DNA of 64,000 nt from Corythucha ciliata (GCA_038030265.1 CM075938.1:44447189-44511188), one strand, 5' to 3'. Positions 45,396 through 58,500 are shown, numbered from the stretch's first letter. A program made the numbers and translations. The notes: a model not told the origin generated them from the letters alone.

Positions 45396-48300
45396 ATACA
45401 CATACAACGCTCATTTTTGTCCCTATTAAAGCAGGAAGGCATCTTTGTGAGAGGTGGTCTTCTAAATGAAGAGATAGGGGAAGTAATAACATGAACGTTG
45501 CGGCCTCGTGGATTTTCACTTGTTATTCGTCAGAGTGGCAGAAATTTGACCCTTGTCTGAAGGCATGCTGTATCTGTCTATGTCCATAACTGGACTTTGT
45601 CTATCATAGTGAAAATATGGGCATATTACGCAGTGATATGGTTTTTGATTTGAAGGGAAAAGTTACTGGTCTACTCTTGAGCCTTCCGATAAAATATTAT
45701 TCTCTGTTATCTCGTATAACAGTTTGATTGAAAGAAGGGCGCAGAGAGTGAGAGGGCGTTTTAAAAGGCGCATAAAATAGGCGACATTCGGCAGTGTTAG
45801 GGTATAAACATGTCACGATGAAAATAATGAAGGTATCATTTCATCAAATTGGGAGAGGTATCAATTTCCTCCGAATATTATGTTGCGTGTGACCGGTGTA
45901 TCCCGTAACAGTGCGGAACTGTGCCGAGAGTTGTTGGATATGGTTTTTTAGAAATGAAGTAGTTTGACGTCATTTGGACAGCAGCCTATAATCCGGAGTC
46001 AACACAAAAAAAAGTTCCTTGAAAAATAGCTTTTGACGTTATTGAAAGCCGATGTAGATGTGCGGGCTTCTATTTTACTACTCCATTAGCATTAGGGATA
46101 AGAAAATAGATTCAGGATGATGGCCAAAGCATATTGCCATCTGATGGAAATTCTTGAAATGATTTCCAATTTCATTCCTCGCTCTATTTTAGCGCAGTTT
46201 CTCCCTCCTTCATACCCCATTTCCATTCACCCTGACGATAACTATACGCGGCTATGAGGAAGAAGCCTTCCGGGCGTTATTGTCTATACGACTTCATTTT
46301 TGCTTCACTGTATGACAGTGTAAAACGCCATTGATTTATTTTCTTATTCGACCCTGGCCTTAACTTGCCCTTGTTGGCAATTCTTAGATTTCAAATGAAA
46401 AATTTTGCAACCTTTTACTGTTTATGCAATGCCCTCCTCGACACTACCCCTCCTCACCCAATGGGAGGATTCTTCATTTCCTTGTTGGTTTAAAGAAATG
46501 ACTAGATCGCAGCATCACCGGATGACCTCTTGTTGCCCCTTAAAGGGATTCCCAAGGCTGCAAGCAGTTGGAAAGAGGAAGTCATCGAATCCTTGATCCT
46601 TAAAAAAACTTTATTTAGCAAACCTTTATATTTAGCGGGGAACCTCACAATTCATGCTTGTTTATTCATTTTGATTTGCAGTGATATCATCATCAGTCAT
46701 TACGTTAAAACGTGTGCTTAAACGTCAAAGGTTATTAGGAAGATAGTTAACGTTTAATTTTTGTGTTTGCGTCGCCCGGGGTATTGGAAAAAATCTGACC
46801 GGGTGGAATGTGGATGGCGTTAGCGTTGGCGGAGCTGTCCAAAATCTCCCTATTTCAATGATTTTTTGCCGGAAGCTCCGCTAACGGTATATGTGACTTT
46901 ATTCGTATTTTAACCGATGAGTTTTTCACTATACATAGCAACCCACTTGTGAAGTATTGTTTAACGTTTACGAGACTGACGGCTCATTTTCCTCCTCTAT
47001 CGTTCCTATTACGTGAAATCACGTATGAATTCATGCTTCAGTGAATTTTGCTTGACATTTTTAATTAACTGTGCTCGGAATTTGTTGCAAAGCAAGAATA
47101 CAAAAAAAATTGTTGAAAAAGATTTCACGCTTTTATAGAATGAAAAACCCGTCTCAACGTGAAACTGGGATAGAAAGTGTAAGCACTAACCATGAAAAGT
47201 TTTTCCCAGCAGCCAAGATATGTTTACGCGTTCCACAAGAGTTATTATTGTTTTTAAAAACTGTTTTTTCCGCTTACTTCAAGTTCAAACCAGAAAGATT
47301 AATTCTGAACAACGTGAAATTGCGTGTCAAGGTATCTTCATTGTGAAATACGTAAGGAAATAAAGTTAAAGCTGGTCTGTTCCATGCACGTGAGAGTTGG
47401 GAGGGACTCATGGAAAACTTTGTCAAAACTAATTTCCGTTACGCCTGGGGTCTTCTTCGTAGGTTTATTTTTTATAATATTTAAAAGAGAATGAGCGTAA
47501 GTGAGTGAGAAAGAAAGGGCGCTTTTGAAACAGCTTTACGCTTTATGTTTTTTTTTTTTTTTTCATTCATTTCATTTTTCAAGTAATTCAATGCTGATTT
47601 ATCGTTGAGAGGATTTTAAAACAGTTAAGCTGGGGGATACAAAGTTTCTTCTCTTATCCCCCTCCCTTGTCTCTGCATGAAACCCTTGCCCTTTTCTGAA
47701 CTTGGGTATAGATTAATCGTTTTTTAATATAAATGCTAAAACGGAAACAGAGATTTCAAATTCAATTTTAAACCAAATATTGAATAAAAACCTTATTAGC
47801 ATTCCTGGCACAGAGACCCGGATCTTATTTCACGAAAGATATTAAAAACCGACAAATTATCAACTAAGCCTCCTAGCTCAGGGCTTTTACGTTCTGTTAT
47901 TCGCTCCAGTCCACAAAGTCTTTCTGAATACCTTGATGGCTGGCTCTGATGCCGTAGTGTGAACGATTAAACCACGAATATGAGAACGGGAATTTTTCGT
48001 GCTTTACGTGTAGTGGACGTTTTTTACGCCACTATACGGGCCCCTGAAGGAGGTTAAGAGCCCCGCACAAGTTTTCAACTTCTACAAGCAGTATTTTCAA
48101 TTTACTAGTCATTGCGTCTGAAATCAATGCTTCGGAAGCAATATGATATAGGTACAGAATAAATCTCTTTTGAGGACCTCCGACAGTTTCATACGCGCTC
48201 ATGCAAACAAGCATAGCTTCATTATTTTATTTCAATTTATGGAATAATTGAATTCAAACCCTCTGCCTGCTCGTTATTCTGCCCTGATAAATTCGTAAAG

Positions 48301-48690
48301 CAGTTCGTTTGTTTAGCCCATTCTCGTCTAAAAGGCTTTCGATCATAGCTCTCAGATGGGGAAAACACTAGTGAGAGCTCATTTCAATATCAATATTTGC
48401 CAAAGCGAAGGAAATTCAGCTTGAAGAGGAATGAGAATTTCCTTTCGCTTAGAAGGGTCACTGTAATCGAAGTCAAAATCATTTGTATTTGACAAAGTTA
48501 TTCAATTCTATAGCAATTACGAGAAATATATCCGGGCTGGAGAAATTTCCATTTCTTTTTTTTATTATTTCGGTCTCACTGAAAAGCACGAGACTGTTTT
48601 CTCTGTTTTTTAGGGTTGAGGATTGTACGGTTGCCAACTCCAAATTTGGAAAAATCGGTACAAAAAGTTCACAGACCTGGAAAAAACGGG
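45396..48690. other. No recognised feature
   Basis: 3.3 kb of AT-rich, apparently non-repetitive DNA. I could not support any exon, RNA or mobile element. Confidence 0.5.
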
Positions 48691-48699
48691 ACGCGCTTC

Positions 48700-49100
48700 A
48701 ATGAAGTTGTTTTTTTTTTGTGAGGAAATCCCTCGGCTGTTGGTTTTGGTATGAGCAAAACCTGTTAAATTGGGTTTCACGTTTTTCTGAGACTTCATTG
48801 CGAGAAAATTGGTTTTAATAAGAGCCAAACCCGTGAAATGGTTTTTCCTGAGAGCCAATTCCGTCGTTTTAAAAGAGCCCAACACGTAAAACGCGAGTTT
48901 CACTCTTTATTGAAAAACCAAATCGCACGAGTTTGGCTTTTTCAAAACCAAAAACGGAACTTTTCTCAGAAGAATCAATTCAGCAGGCTTTGCTCTTATC
49001 AAAACGAACAGCAAAAAAACAAAAAAAAAAACAACTAATTTCGGGGTTGTGCTCTTACCAAAGCCAAATTTCAGCACAACCCCGAAATTAGTTTTTTCAC
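48700..49100 (-). repeat. F4 array
   Basis: Units such as CCAAACCCGTGAAATTGGTT and CTCTTATCAAAACCAAA, in orientation largely opposite to the other F4 arrays. An inverted pair GCACAACCCCGAAATTAG and its inverse flank its end. Confidence 0.6.
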
Positions 49101-49379
49101 TGAGTTCGGAGAGTTCACTGTAAGTTGCTCAAACACACTCCCTCTCTTTTCCAACTCCACATCCGTCAGTTCATCGCAGTTGCGGATATACGGGGCTGGT
49201 TTTGGGTGTTTGAACCCCCGCCCCCCACCCCACCCTAAGAAGATTGAGACTCAACATTGGAGATGGAGTCTCAAAATGAACACGTCGGACAATGATAGGA
49301 AGAAGCAGTGTCATCAAGCTTGGCGTACTCCGGGAGGAGTAGCCGGACCGGTCCAGGTCAGGCCGGCAGGCCAGTGACC

Positions 49380-49987
49380 TCAAAAAAGGCCCAAAACTTG
49401 CCATTTCGCGAAATTAGGACCCAAAATTTGCAATTAAGCTCGGTGCACACGATGCATTTTTCGAAGCATGTTTACTTGCATGGTGAAAAAAAACATATGA
49501 TCCCCATCAGTGACCGGATGTTTTTTAGAACAGGCAGGCCATCATGCTTCAAAAAAATGCATCGTGTGCACCGAGCTTTACTCGGATATTCAGCCAGAAA
49601 GCTTACAATTTCGTGAGTATTCGTCAGTACCTGTCTTGCATTAAGTACCTAAACTGGCAATTTCGCTTAAATAAATATAAAAAAATGTTCATCTCGCGGA
49701 TATTCTGCCGTGAAACTACCGATTTCATAGGAATTTGTCAGTTTGCCCAGATGAGGCCGCATAACCAGAGACTCGCCGCCACGAAAGGAACCAAAACTAG
49801 CAATTTTGCTTAAATTAACAAAATTAGGATCCGAACTTGCATTTTCGAAGGAGTTAAAACCCGAAAGTCACATTGCCGCGGATATTCGGCCATGGAACTT
49901 CCAATTTCCGGGGTATTGTCAGCCTCCGGGGTCGTCCGGAGCTAGCCTCTTGAGTCCACCGCCACGAAAAGGTTCCAAAACTTGCAG
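49380..49987 (+). repeat. F5 array, left part
   Basis: Units combine CCAAAACTTGCAATTTCGC with GGATATTCGGCC- or TCAGTTTGCC-like spacers. It is interrupted by a MITE at 49,437-49,577 and ends abruptly at 49,987 in CTTGCA(G) where the Helitron begins. Confidence 0.7.
49437..49577. mobile_element. PIF/Harbinger-like MITE with TTA target duplication
   Basis: Termini AGCTCGGTGCACACGATGCA and its exact inverse at the right, arms of ~35 bp. Both flanks carry TTA (49,434-49,436 and 49,578-49,580), the 3-bp target typical of PIF/Harbinger elements. 141 bp, non-coding. Confidence 0.8.
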
Positions 49988-49999
49988 TCTACTATATAT

Positions 50000-50956
50000 A
50001 CTAAAGTGCTTAATCCCCGCGCGCCTCGGCTGAAAATCGGCGGAGAAGATCGCCTCTTTTCGCCGACTTCCCGTCCTTTTTCCGCAAAAACGCCCGAGTA
50101 AAATGATCTGGAAATGCCTCCGGGAAGTTAAATCCGATTTTTATTTCCTACCCCTCCCCGCGTTTTTTTTCACCCCGCCCTGCGAGGCCACTATTTTCGG
50201 ACTCTGTTTTTTTCCGGGGGGGCAGTTCGCCGTATTTCCTTCATTTTCAACCACTTCCTGTGGAGATATTTCAAATCCGCCGACGGCAGCGAATCGGCCG
50301 CGTCGAGATCCTTTAGAAACCTTAAACGAAATGCCGGATATATCAAAACCCTACCCGTCAGGGTGGAAAAACCACCCCCAAAAGTGCCGTTTACATAGTA
50401 AAACTACCTCTCCGCGCCAAAACTATCTCCTCCCTCAATTTTGGTCCGATTTCAATTTTTTTTAACTCAAAATGACCGCAACTAAATTCCCCAGACAACT
50501 GAATCGCGTTTTTTTCGAATTTTTACTTTTTTCTATTTTTTAAGGGTGGGTTTTTGGGGGTGGTTTTTTTCGAAACTGAAAAAATCGAAAATTCCCATTT
50601 TCACCCTTACCCCGCCCACAAATCGATTTTTTCCTCGAAACAAAGTCGACTCCTCAGGTGTCCTACACCCCTTATTTAGGCATTTTCCAGCGCGATCGGC
50701 CCACTCCTTGAGGGTGAAAACCGCCCCTAAACATGGGAGCTTTCATTTCTTTGGAAAACGCCTTATATCTCCTAAAATCGCCCTATATTTCGCTAATCGC
50801 ACTTCTTTTGTCTTATTTCCGTCAAAGTGTCAGCTTTCCAACGAGCTAAAATGTTTATTATAAAAAATTCACCGTTCTCGAGATATAATCGATTTAATCC
50901 GAAAAAACGCTGAGTTTGCACTTTTCCGCGTCTCGATTTTTTTTTTACAGGGTATG
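50000..50956 (+). other. Helitron 5' unique region
   Basis: GC-richer than the flanks, with CCCC and GGGG runs and CGCC words. Open frames exist but show no Helitron replication, helicase or other family signature. Wording such as CGGATATATCAAAACCC faintly resembles the 880-bp satellite (CGGACGTATCAAAAAGC) and may be a decayed unit. Confidence 0.4.
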
Positions 50957-53228
50957 GTCAGGGGGAGGGGGTGATTTTTCCCGGCATCGAGGGGTGGTTT
51001 TTTTTTATTGTCACAACCAACCCTTACTCAGCTCCGAACGGTCGAAAAGTTTTTGGTCGAGCAGTTTTTGTGTTATTAGCGAAAATGTGGTTTTTTAAGT
51101 GTGTTTTTCTATGGGTTCACCTAGGATCAGCTAGGGGTAGTTCCGGAATCGCCGGGAAAATTTATCGATATATTATTAATGGCTATAACTCACCCCCTAT
51201 TATTCTGAGAGGGATGAAATTTTTAGCCAACCTAGACAACTACAAGAGCCACCCCTGGTAATTTTTTCAGATTTTTCCCGCACCCCAAAAGGGGTGAAAA
51301 AAATTATTAAAAATGGCGGCTTTTTTTAAGGGTTGAAAAATCGTAGCTCCCTTAAAAATGGTCGTACGAGGGTGGGGGAGGTCTCATTTTTTTCACAAAA
51401 AGGTACTCTATGCAGGAAAAATAGTGAGAAAAATCCTAAAAATTTCTAAATATGAAAAAAATCAATAAAACTGAAAAAAGAAATTTTCCAATTTGAAAAT
51501 CCCCATGGACCCCCTGACGAGTTTTTCCCGTGAAATTTCGATATTTTTGGAATTCGCTCAAATTCGGTTCTAAGAGTTTTTTCGGATATAGAAAAAGAAA
51601 TCCGGGGTCAGTTTGGCGATAGAAAATTTTTTCGACCTACTTCTCCCCTTGGGTTTTCGGTAAAATTGCTGTTTTTACCGGACGTATCAAAAAGCTGTTT
51701 TTTCAATATTTTTATAATAAGCTCAAATTCGGTTCTAAGAGTTTTTATAGAGTTAGAAAAAGGGGACCAAGTTCAGTTTTGCGATTGAAATTTTTTTCGA
51801 CCCACTTCTCCCCCTGATGTTTTGGTCAATTTACAGTTTTCATACGGTCAGGTGGAGGGGATGATTTTTCACGGCATCGAGGGGCGGTTTTTTTAAATTA
51901 TCACAACCATCCCTTACTCACTTCCGAACGGTCGAAAAATTATTGGATGGGTAGTTCTTGTGATATTAGCGAAAATGTGGTGGTTCAAGAACTTTTTATA
52001 TCGGCTAGGGGTGGTTCCGGAATCGCCGGGAAAATTTATCAAAATATCACAAATGGCCATAACTCACCCCCTAATAATCTGAGAGGGTTGAAATTTTTAG
52101 CCAACCTAGACAACTATAAGAGCCACCCCTGGTATTTTTTTCAGATTTTTCCCGCACCCCAAAAGGGGTGAAAAAATTATTTTAAAATGGCGGTTTTTTT
52201 AAAGGGTTAAAAAATCGTAGCTCCCTTAAAAATGGTCGTACGAATATGGGGGAGGTCTCATTTTTTTCACAAAAAGGTACTCTATGAAGGAAAAATAGAG
52301 AGAAAAATTCTAAAAATTTCTAAATATGAAAAAAATTAATAAAACTGAAAAAAGAAATTTTCCAATTTGAAAATCCCCATGGACCCCCTGACGAGTTTTT
52401 CGCGTGAAATTTCGATATTTTTGGAATTGGCTCAAATTCGGTTCTAAGAGTTTTTTTGGATATAGAAAAAGAAATCCGGGGTCAGTTTGGCGATAGAAAA
52501 TTTTTTCGACCTACTTCTCCCCTTGGGTTTTCGGTAAAATTGCTGTTTTTACCGGACGTATCAAAAAGCTGTTTTTTCAATGTTTTTAGAATAAGCTCAA
52601 ATTCGGTTCTAAGAGTTTTTTCACAGTTAGAAAAAGGGAACCAAGTTCAGATTTGCGATTGAAATTTTTTTCGACCCACTTCTCCTCCTGATGTTTTGGT
52701 CAATTTACAGTTTTCATACAGTCAGGTGGAGGGGATGATTTTTCACAGCATCGAAGGGTGGTATTTAAAATTATCACAACCATCCCTTACTCACTTCCGA
52801 ACGGTCGAAAAATTATTGGAAGGGAAGTTCTTGTGATATTAGCAAAAATGTGGTTCCGGAATCGCTGGAATAATTTCTCAAAATTGTACAAATTGCCATA
52901 ACTCACCCCCTATTAATCTTGGAGGGTTGAAATTTTTAGCCAACCTAGACCACTACAAGAACAAGCCCTGGTAATTTTTTCAGATTTTTCCCTCACCACA
53001 GAGGGGTTGAAAAAAATATTTAAATAGTGCACTTTTTGAATGAAATGCACTAAAATGGCTTTTTTTAAGGGTTGAAAAATCGTAACTCCCTTAAAAATAG
53101 CCATACGAGAATGGAGGAGGTCTCATTTTTTCCAGAAAAAGGTACTCTATAAAGGAAAAATGGAGGGATAAATCTAAAAAATTTCAATATTACAAAAAAT
53201 CAATAAAACCGAAAAAAGAATTTATCCA
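50957..53228 (+). repeat. ~880-bp satellite, 2.6 tandem units
   Basis: Units start at 50,957, 51,847 and 52,722 (periods ~890 and ~875), each with GTCAGGTGGAGGGGATGATT, ACTTCCGAACGGTCGAAAA and TAACTCACCCCCTA. Each full unit holds an internal ~165-bp direct repeat (GCTCAAATTCGGTTCTAAGA twice, for example ~51,558 and ~51,721). The third unit stops at ~53,228 and passes directly into the next satellite block. Units share small in-frame peptides but no conserved long ORF. Confidence 0.85.
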
Positions 53229-55262
53229 ATTCTCTTAGAAAATAGGCTGCAATTTTCACTTTATTCATCTTAATGACAAACGGCGATTTTCTACACCATG
53301 GAGCGAGGCTCGGTAACCTTCCCGACGATCTTACCGCCGGAGGCCCGCCATGAAGATAGCAACAGAAGTCACCTTCCCGACGATCTTTCCGCCGGAGGCC
53401 CACCAGGAAGATGGCAACAGAAGTAACTTTCCCGACGATCTTACCGCCGGAGGCCTGCCAGAAAGATGGTAACAGAAGTCACCTTCCCGACGATCTTACC
53501 GCCGGAGGCCAGCGGTTTTCTTCTTCAGTCATTTACACATCAGACAGCGACTTGCCGAGCGACAATCGGACATAACGGCGGTTTTCTACATCCTTTATTT
53601 AGATAACAGACGGCGACTTTCTACATCTCGGAGCGAGGCTTGCCGAGCGACCATAGCACAAAACGGCGGTTTTCTACATCCTTCCTTTTGCTAACAGACG
53701 GCGACTTTCTACATCACGGAGCGAGGCTTGCCGAGCGACAATCGTACAAAACGGCGGTTTTGTACATCATTCATTTAGATAACAGACGGCGATTTTCTGC
53801 ATCAAGGAGCGAGGCTTGGTAACCTTCCCGACGATCTTACCGCCGGAGGCCCGCCATGAAGATAGCAACAGAAGTCACCTTCCTGACGATCTTACCGCCG
53901 GAGGCACGCCAGAAAGATGGTAACAGAAGTAACTTTCCCGACGATCTTACCGCCGGAGGCACGCCAGAAAGATGGTAACAGAAGTAACTTTCCCGACGAT
54001 CTTACCGCCGGAGGCCCGCCAGAAAGATAGCAACAGAAACTACCTACCCGACGATCTTACCGCCGGAGGCCAGCGGTATTCTTCTTCATTCAACTATATA
54101 ACAGACGGCGATTTTCCACATCACGGAGCGAGGCTTGCCGAGCGACCATGAGACGAAACGGCGGTTTTCTACATCCTTCTTTTTGATAACAGACAGCGAC
54201 TTTCTACATCACGGAGCGAGGCTTGCCGAGCGACAATCGGACATAACGGCGGTTTTCTACATCCTTCTTTTAGGAAACAGACGGCGGTTTTCTTCACCAC
54301 GGAGCGAGGCTTGCCGAGCGACCATCGGACATAACGGCGGTTTTCTACATCATTTCGAAAATAACACTCCTAACTTTCCCGACGATCTTACCGCCGGAGG
54401 CCCGCCATGAAGATAGCAACAGAAGTCACCTTCCCGACGATCTTTCCGCCGGAGGCCCGCCAGGAAGATGGCAACAGAAGTAACCTTCCCGACAATCTTA
54501 CCGCCGGAGGCTGCCAGGAAGGTGGCAACAGGAGTAACCTTCCCGATGATCTTACCGCCGGAGGCCAGCGGTTTTCTTCTTCATTCATCTATATAACAAA
54601 CAACGATTTTCCACATCACGGAGCGAGGCTTGCCGAGCGACCATCGGACGAAACTGCGGTTTTTCTACATCCTTCCTTTTGCTAACAGACGGCGATTTTC
54701 TACATCTCTGAGCGAGGCTTGCCGAGCGACCATCGCACAAAACAGCGGTTTCCTACATCCTTCTTTCGGAAAACAGACGGCGGTTTTCTACACCACGGAG
54801 CGAGGCTTGCCGAGCGACAATCGTATATAAAGGCGGTTTTCTACATCCTTTCTTTAGATAACAGACGGCGATTTTCTACATCACGGAGCGAGGCTTGCCG
54901 AGCGACCATCGGACAAAACGGCGGTTTTCTACATCCTTCTTTTTGATAGCAGACGGCGACTTTCTACATCACGGAGCGAGGCTTGCCGAGCGACCATCGC
55001 ACAAAACAGCGGTTTGCTACATCTTTCATCCAGGTAACAGACGGCAATTTGCTACATCACGGAGCGAGGCTTGCCGAGCGACCATCGGACGGAACGGCGG
55101 TTTTTCTACATCGTTCCTTTTGCTAACAGACGGCGATTTTCTACATCTCGGAGCGAGGCTTGCCGAGCGACCTTCGGACAAAACGGCGGTTTTCTACATC
55201 ATTCCGAAAATAACACTCCTAACCTTTCTGACGATCTTACCGCCGGAGGCCCGCCGGGAAGA
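53229..55262 (+). repeat. Compound satellite: ~88-bp (C) and 55-bp (B) units
   Basis: C units (~88 bp; GGAGCGAGGCTTGCCGAGCG plus two ACGGCGRTTTTCTACATC words) occupy about 53,511-53,821, 54,073-54,375 and 54,567-55,205. B units (55 bp; GACGATCTTACCGCCGGAGG) occupy about 53,312-53,510, 53,822-54,072 and 54,376-54,566. Blocks alternate. The junction word TTCCGAAAATAACACTCCTA marks two of the C-to-B/D changes here (54,353 and 55,203), and more follow. Open frames such as MPSDHRTKRRF come from C units. Confidence 0.85.
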
Positions 55263-58112
55263 TGGCAACAGAGCTAACCCCCCGACGATCTAACCCCCGG
55301 AGGGGAACCAGAGAGATCGCGACAGAGCTAACCCCCCGTCGATCTAACCCCCGGAGGGGAGCCAGAGAGAACGCAACAGAGCTAACCCCCCGACGATCTA
55401 ACCCCCGGAGGGGAACCAGAGAGAACGCAACAGAGCTAACCCCCCGACGATCTAACCCCCGGAGGGGAGCCAGAGAGAACGCAACAGAGCTAACCCCCCG
55501 ACGATCTAACCCCCGGAGGGGAACCAGAGAGAACGCAACAGAGCTAACCCCCCGACGATCTAACCCCCGGAGGGGAGCCAGAGAGAACGCAACAGAGCTA
55601 GCCCCCCGACGATCTAACCCCCGGAGGGGAACCAGAGAGAACGCAACAGAGCTAATTTCTACATTTCATACATTTCATCGGACAAAACGGCGGTTTTCTA
55701 CATCCTTCTTTTTGATAGCAGACGGCGATTTTCTACATCTCGGAGCGAGGCTTGCCGAGCGACCATCGCACAAAACAGCGGCTTCCTACATCTTTCTTTT
55801 AGAGAACAGACGGCGGTTTTCTACACCACGGAGCGAGGCTTGCCGAGCGACCATCGGACAAAACGGCGGTTTTCTACGTCATTCATCCAGATAACAGACG
55901 GCGACTTTCTACATCACGGAGCGAGGCTTGCCGAGCGACCATCGGACAAAACGGCGGTTTTCTACATCATTCCGAAAATAACACTCCTAACCTCCCCGAC
56001 GATCTTACCGCCGGAGGCCCGCCGGGAAGATGGCAACAGAGCTAACCCCCCGACGATCTAACCCCCGGAGGGGAGCCAGAGAGAACGCAACAGAGCTAAC
56101 CCCCCGACGATCTAACCCCCGGAGGGGAACCAGAGAGAACGCAACAGAGCTAACCCCCCGACGATCTAACCCCCGGAGGGGAGCCAGAGAGAACGCAACA
56201 GAGCTAGCCCCCCGACGATCTAACCCCCGGAGGGGAACCAGAGAGAACGCAACAGAGCTAACCCCCCGACGATCTAACCCCCGGAGGGGAGCCAGAGAGA
56301 ACGCAACAGAGCTAACCCCCCGACGATCTAACCCCCGGAGGGGAACCAGAGAGATCGCAACAGAGCTAACCCCCCGACGATCTAACCCCCGGAGGGGAGC
56401 CAGAGAGAACGCAACAGAGCTAACCCCCCGACGATCGGACAAAACGGCGGTTTTCTACATCATTCCGAAAATAACACTCCTAACCTCCCCGACGATCTTA
56501 CCGCCGGAGGCCCGCCGGGAAGATGGCAACAGAGCTAACCCCCCGACGATCTAACCCCCGGAGGGGAGCCAAAGAGAACGCAACAGAGCCAACACCCCCG
56601 ACGATCTAACCCCCGGAGGGGAACCAGAGAGATCGCAACAGAGCTAACCCCCTGACGATCTAACCCCCGGAGGGGAGCCGGAGAGAACGCAACTGAGCTA
56701 AACCTCCGACGATCTAACCCCCGGAGGGGAACCAGAGAGATCGCAACAGAGCTAACCCCCCGACGATCTAACCCCCGGAGGGGAGCCAGAGAGAACGCAA
56801 CAGAGCTAACCCCACGACGATCTAACCCCCGGAGGGGAACCAGAGAGATCGCAACAGAGCTAACCCCCCGACGATCTAACCCCCGGAGGGGAGCCAGAGA
56901 GAACGCAACAGAGCTAACCCCCCGACGATCTAACCCCCGGAGGGGAACCAGAGAGAACGCAACAGAGCTAACCCCCCGACGATCTAACCCCCGGAGGGGA
57001 GCCAGAGAGAACGTAACAGAGCTAACCCCCCGACGATCTAACCCCCGGAGGGGAACCAGAGAGATCGCAACAGAGCTAACCCCCCGGCGATCTAACCCCC
57101 GGAGGGGAGCCAGAGAGAACACAACAGAGCTAACCCCCCGACGATCTAACCCCCGGAGGGGAGCCAGAGAGAACGCAACAGAGCTAACCCCCCGACGATC
57201 TAACCCCCGGAGGGGAGCCAGAGAGAACGCAACAGAGCTAACCCCCCGACGATCTAACCCCCGGAGGGGAACCAGAGAGATCGCAACAGAGCTAACCCCC
57301 CGACGATCTAACCCCCGGAGGGGAGCCAGAGAGAACGCAACAGAGCTAACCCCCCGACGATCTAACCCCCGGAGGGGAACCAGAGAGATCGCAACAGAGC
57401 TAACCCCCCGACGATCTAACCCCCGGAGGGGAGCCAGAGAGAACGTAACAGAGCTAACCCCCCGACGATCTAACCCCCGGAGGGGAGCCAGAGAGAACGC
57501 AACAGAGCTAACCCCCCGACGATCTAACCCCCGGAGGGGAACCAGAGAGATCGCAACAGAGCTAACCCCCCGACGATCTAACCCCCGGAGGGGAGCCAGC
57601 GAGAACGTAACAGAGCTAACCCCCCGACGATCTAACCCCCGGAGGGGAGCCAGAGAGAACGCAACAGAGCTAACCCCCCGACGATCTAACCCCCGGAGGG
57701 GAACCAGAGAGATCGCAACAGAGCTAACCCCCCGACGATCTAACCCCCGGAGGGGAGCCAGAGAGAACGCAACAGAGCTAACCCCCCAACGATCTAACCC
57801 CCGGAGGGGAACCAGAGAGATCGCAACAGAGCTAACCCCCCGACGATCTAACCCCCGGAGGGGAGCCAGAGAGAACGCAACAGAGCTAACCCCCCGACGA
57901 TCTAACCCCCGGAGGGGAGCCAGAGAGAACGCAACAGAGCTAAACCACCGACGATCTAACCCCCGGAGGGGAACCAGAGAGATCGCAACAGAGCTAACCC
58001 CCCGACGATCTAACCCCCGGAGGGGAGCCAGAGAGAACGCAACAGAGCTAACCCCACGACGATCTAACCCCCGGAGGGGATCCAGACAGATCGCAACACA
58101 GCCAACCCACAC
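55263..58112 (+). repeat. 54-bp satellite array (D units), ~43 copies in three blocks
   Basis: D unit: GACGATCTAACCCCCGGAGG plus a GGAGCCAGAGAGAACGC part, 54 bp. Blocks at about 55,265-55,652 (7 units), 56,036-56,435 (7 plus a partial) and 56,527-58,112 (~29 units) are separated by C units and the recurring junction. D is recognisably the B unit with one base fewer. Two variants alternate: GGGAACCAGAGAGATCGC and GGGAGCCAGAGAGAACGC. Because 54 is divisible by three, frames stay open on both strands (18-residue repeats such as ELTPRRSNPRRG and LDRRGVSSVAFSLAPLRG, up to 542 codons). I judge these not to be genes. Confidence 0.95.
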
Positions 58113-58144
58113 AATCTGCGAGCAGCAAATTTGAACGTCAATAA

Positions 58145-58500
58145 TTGCAAACAGCGAGTACAAATCTACATACCCTCCTGACAGCCAATCTGAATGTCAA
58201 CATCAACAACCCGGGCCCAGCAACATCAACCCCAATTCTCGGGTCAGCAAATTGCAACTATCAGCTTCTCTCTTCTCCTCTCCTTTTCTCATTCTCTCCT
58301 CTTCTCAACCTCTCCTCCTATTCTCCTCTCATCATCTCCAACACCCATCACACCTCCTCTTTTCATCACTACCCCACACATCCCGTCCCCACCCCACCGA
58401 AACCCATCCTCGCCCCACACCGCCCACCACACCTCTCCCCCCCAACCCACCCCACCCACCCCATCCATCCCATCAAACCCAGATATAAATCATAGAGGTC
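58145..58500 (+). repeat. Pyrimidine-rich tract
   Basis: CT-rich (TCTCCTCTCC, CCACCCCACCC) low-complexity sequence between the last D unit and the Helitron 3' end. Overlapping open frames are compositional. Confidence 0.7.

Noticed and set aside
50103..50465. 120-residue frame as a Helitron protein
   Set aside because: It lacks any Rep HUH or helicase motif and is too short.
53600..55300. Overlapping frames starting MPSDHRTKRRFSTSF
   Set aside because: Translations of the ~88-bp C unit; they restart in every unit and shift frame with unit length changes.
53229..58112. CRISPR-like repeat array
   Set aside because: Units are directly tandem with no unique spacers, and the context is eukaryotic.
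56535..58163. 542-residue minus-strand frame of LDRRGVSSVAF-type repeats
   Set aside because: It is the 54-bp satellite read in frame; the plus strand is equally open, and the period is a multiple of three.
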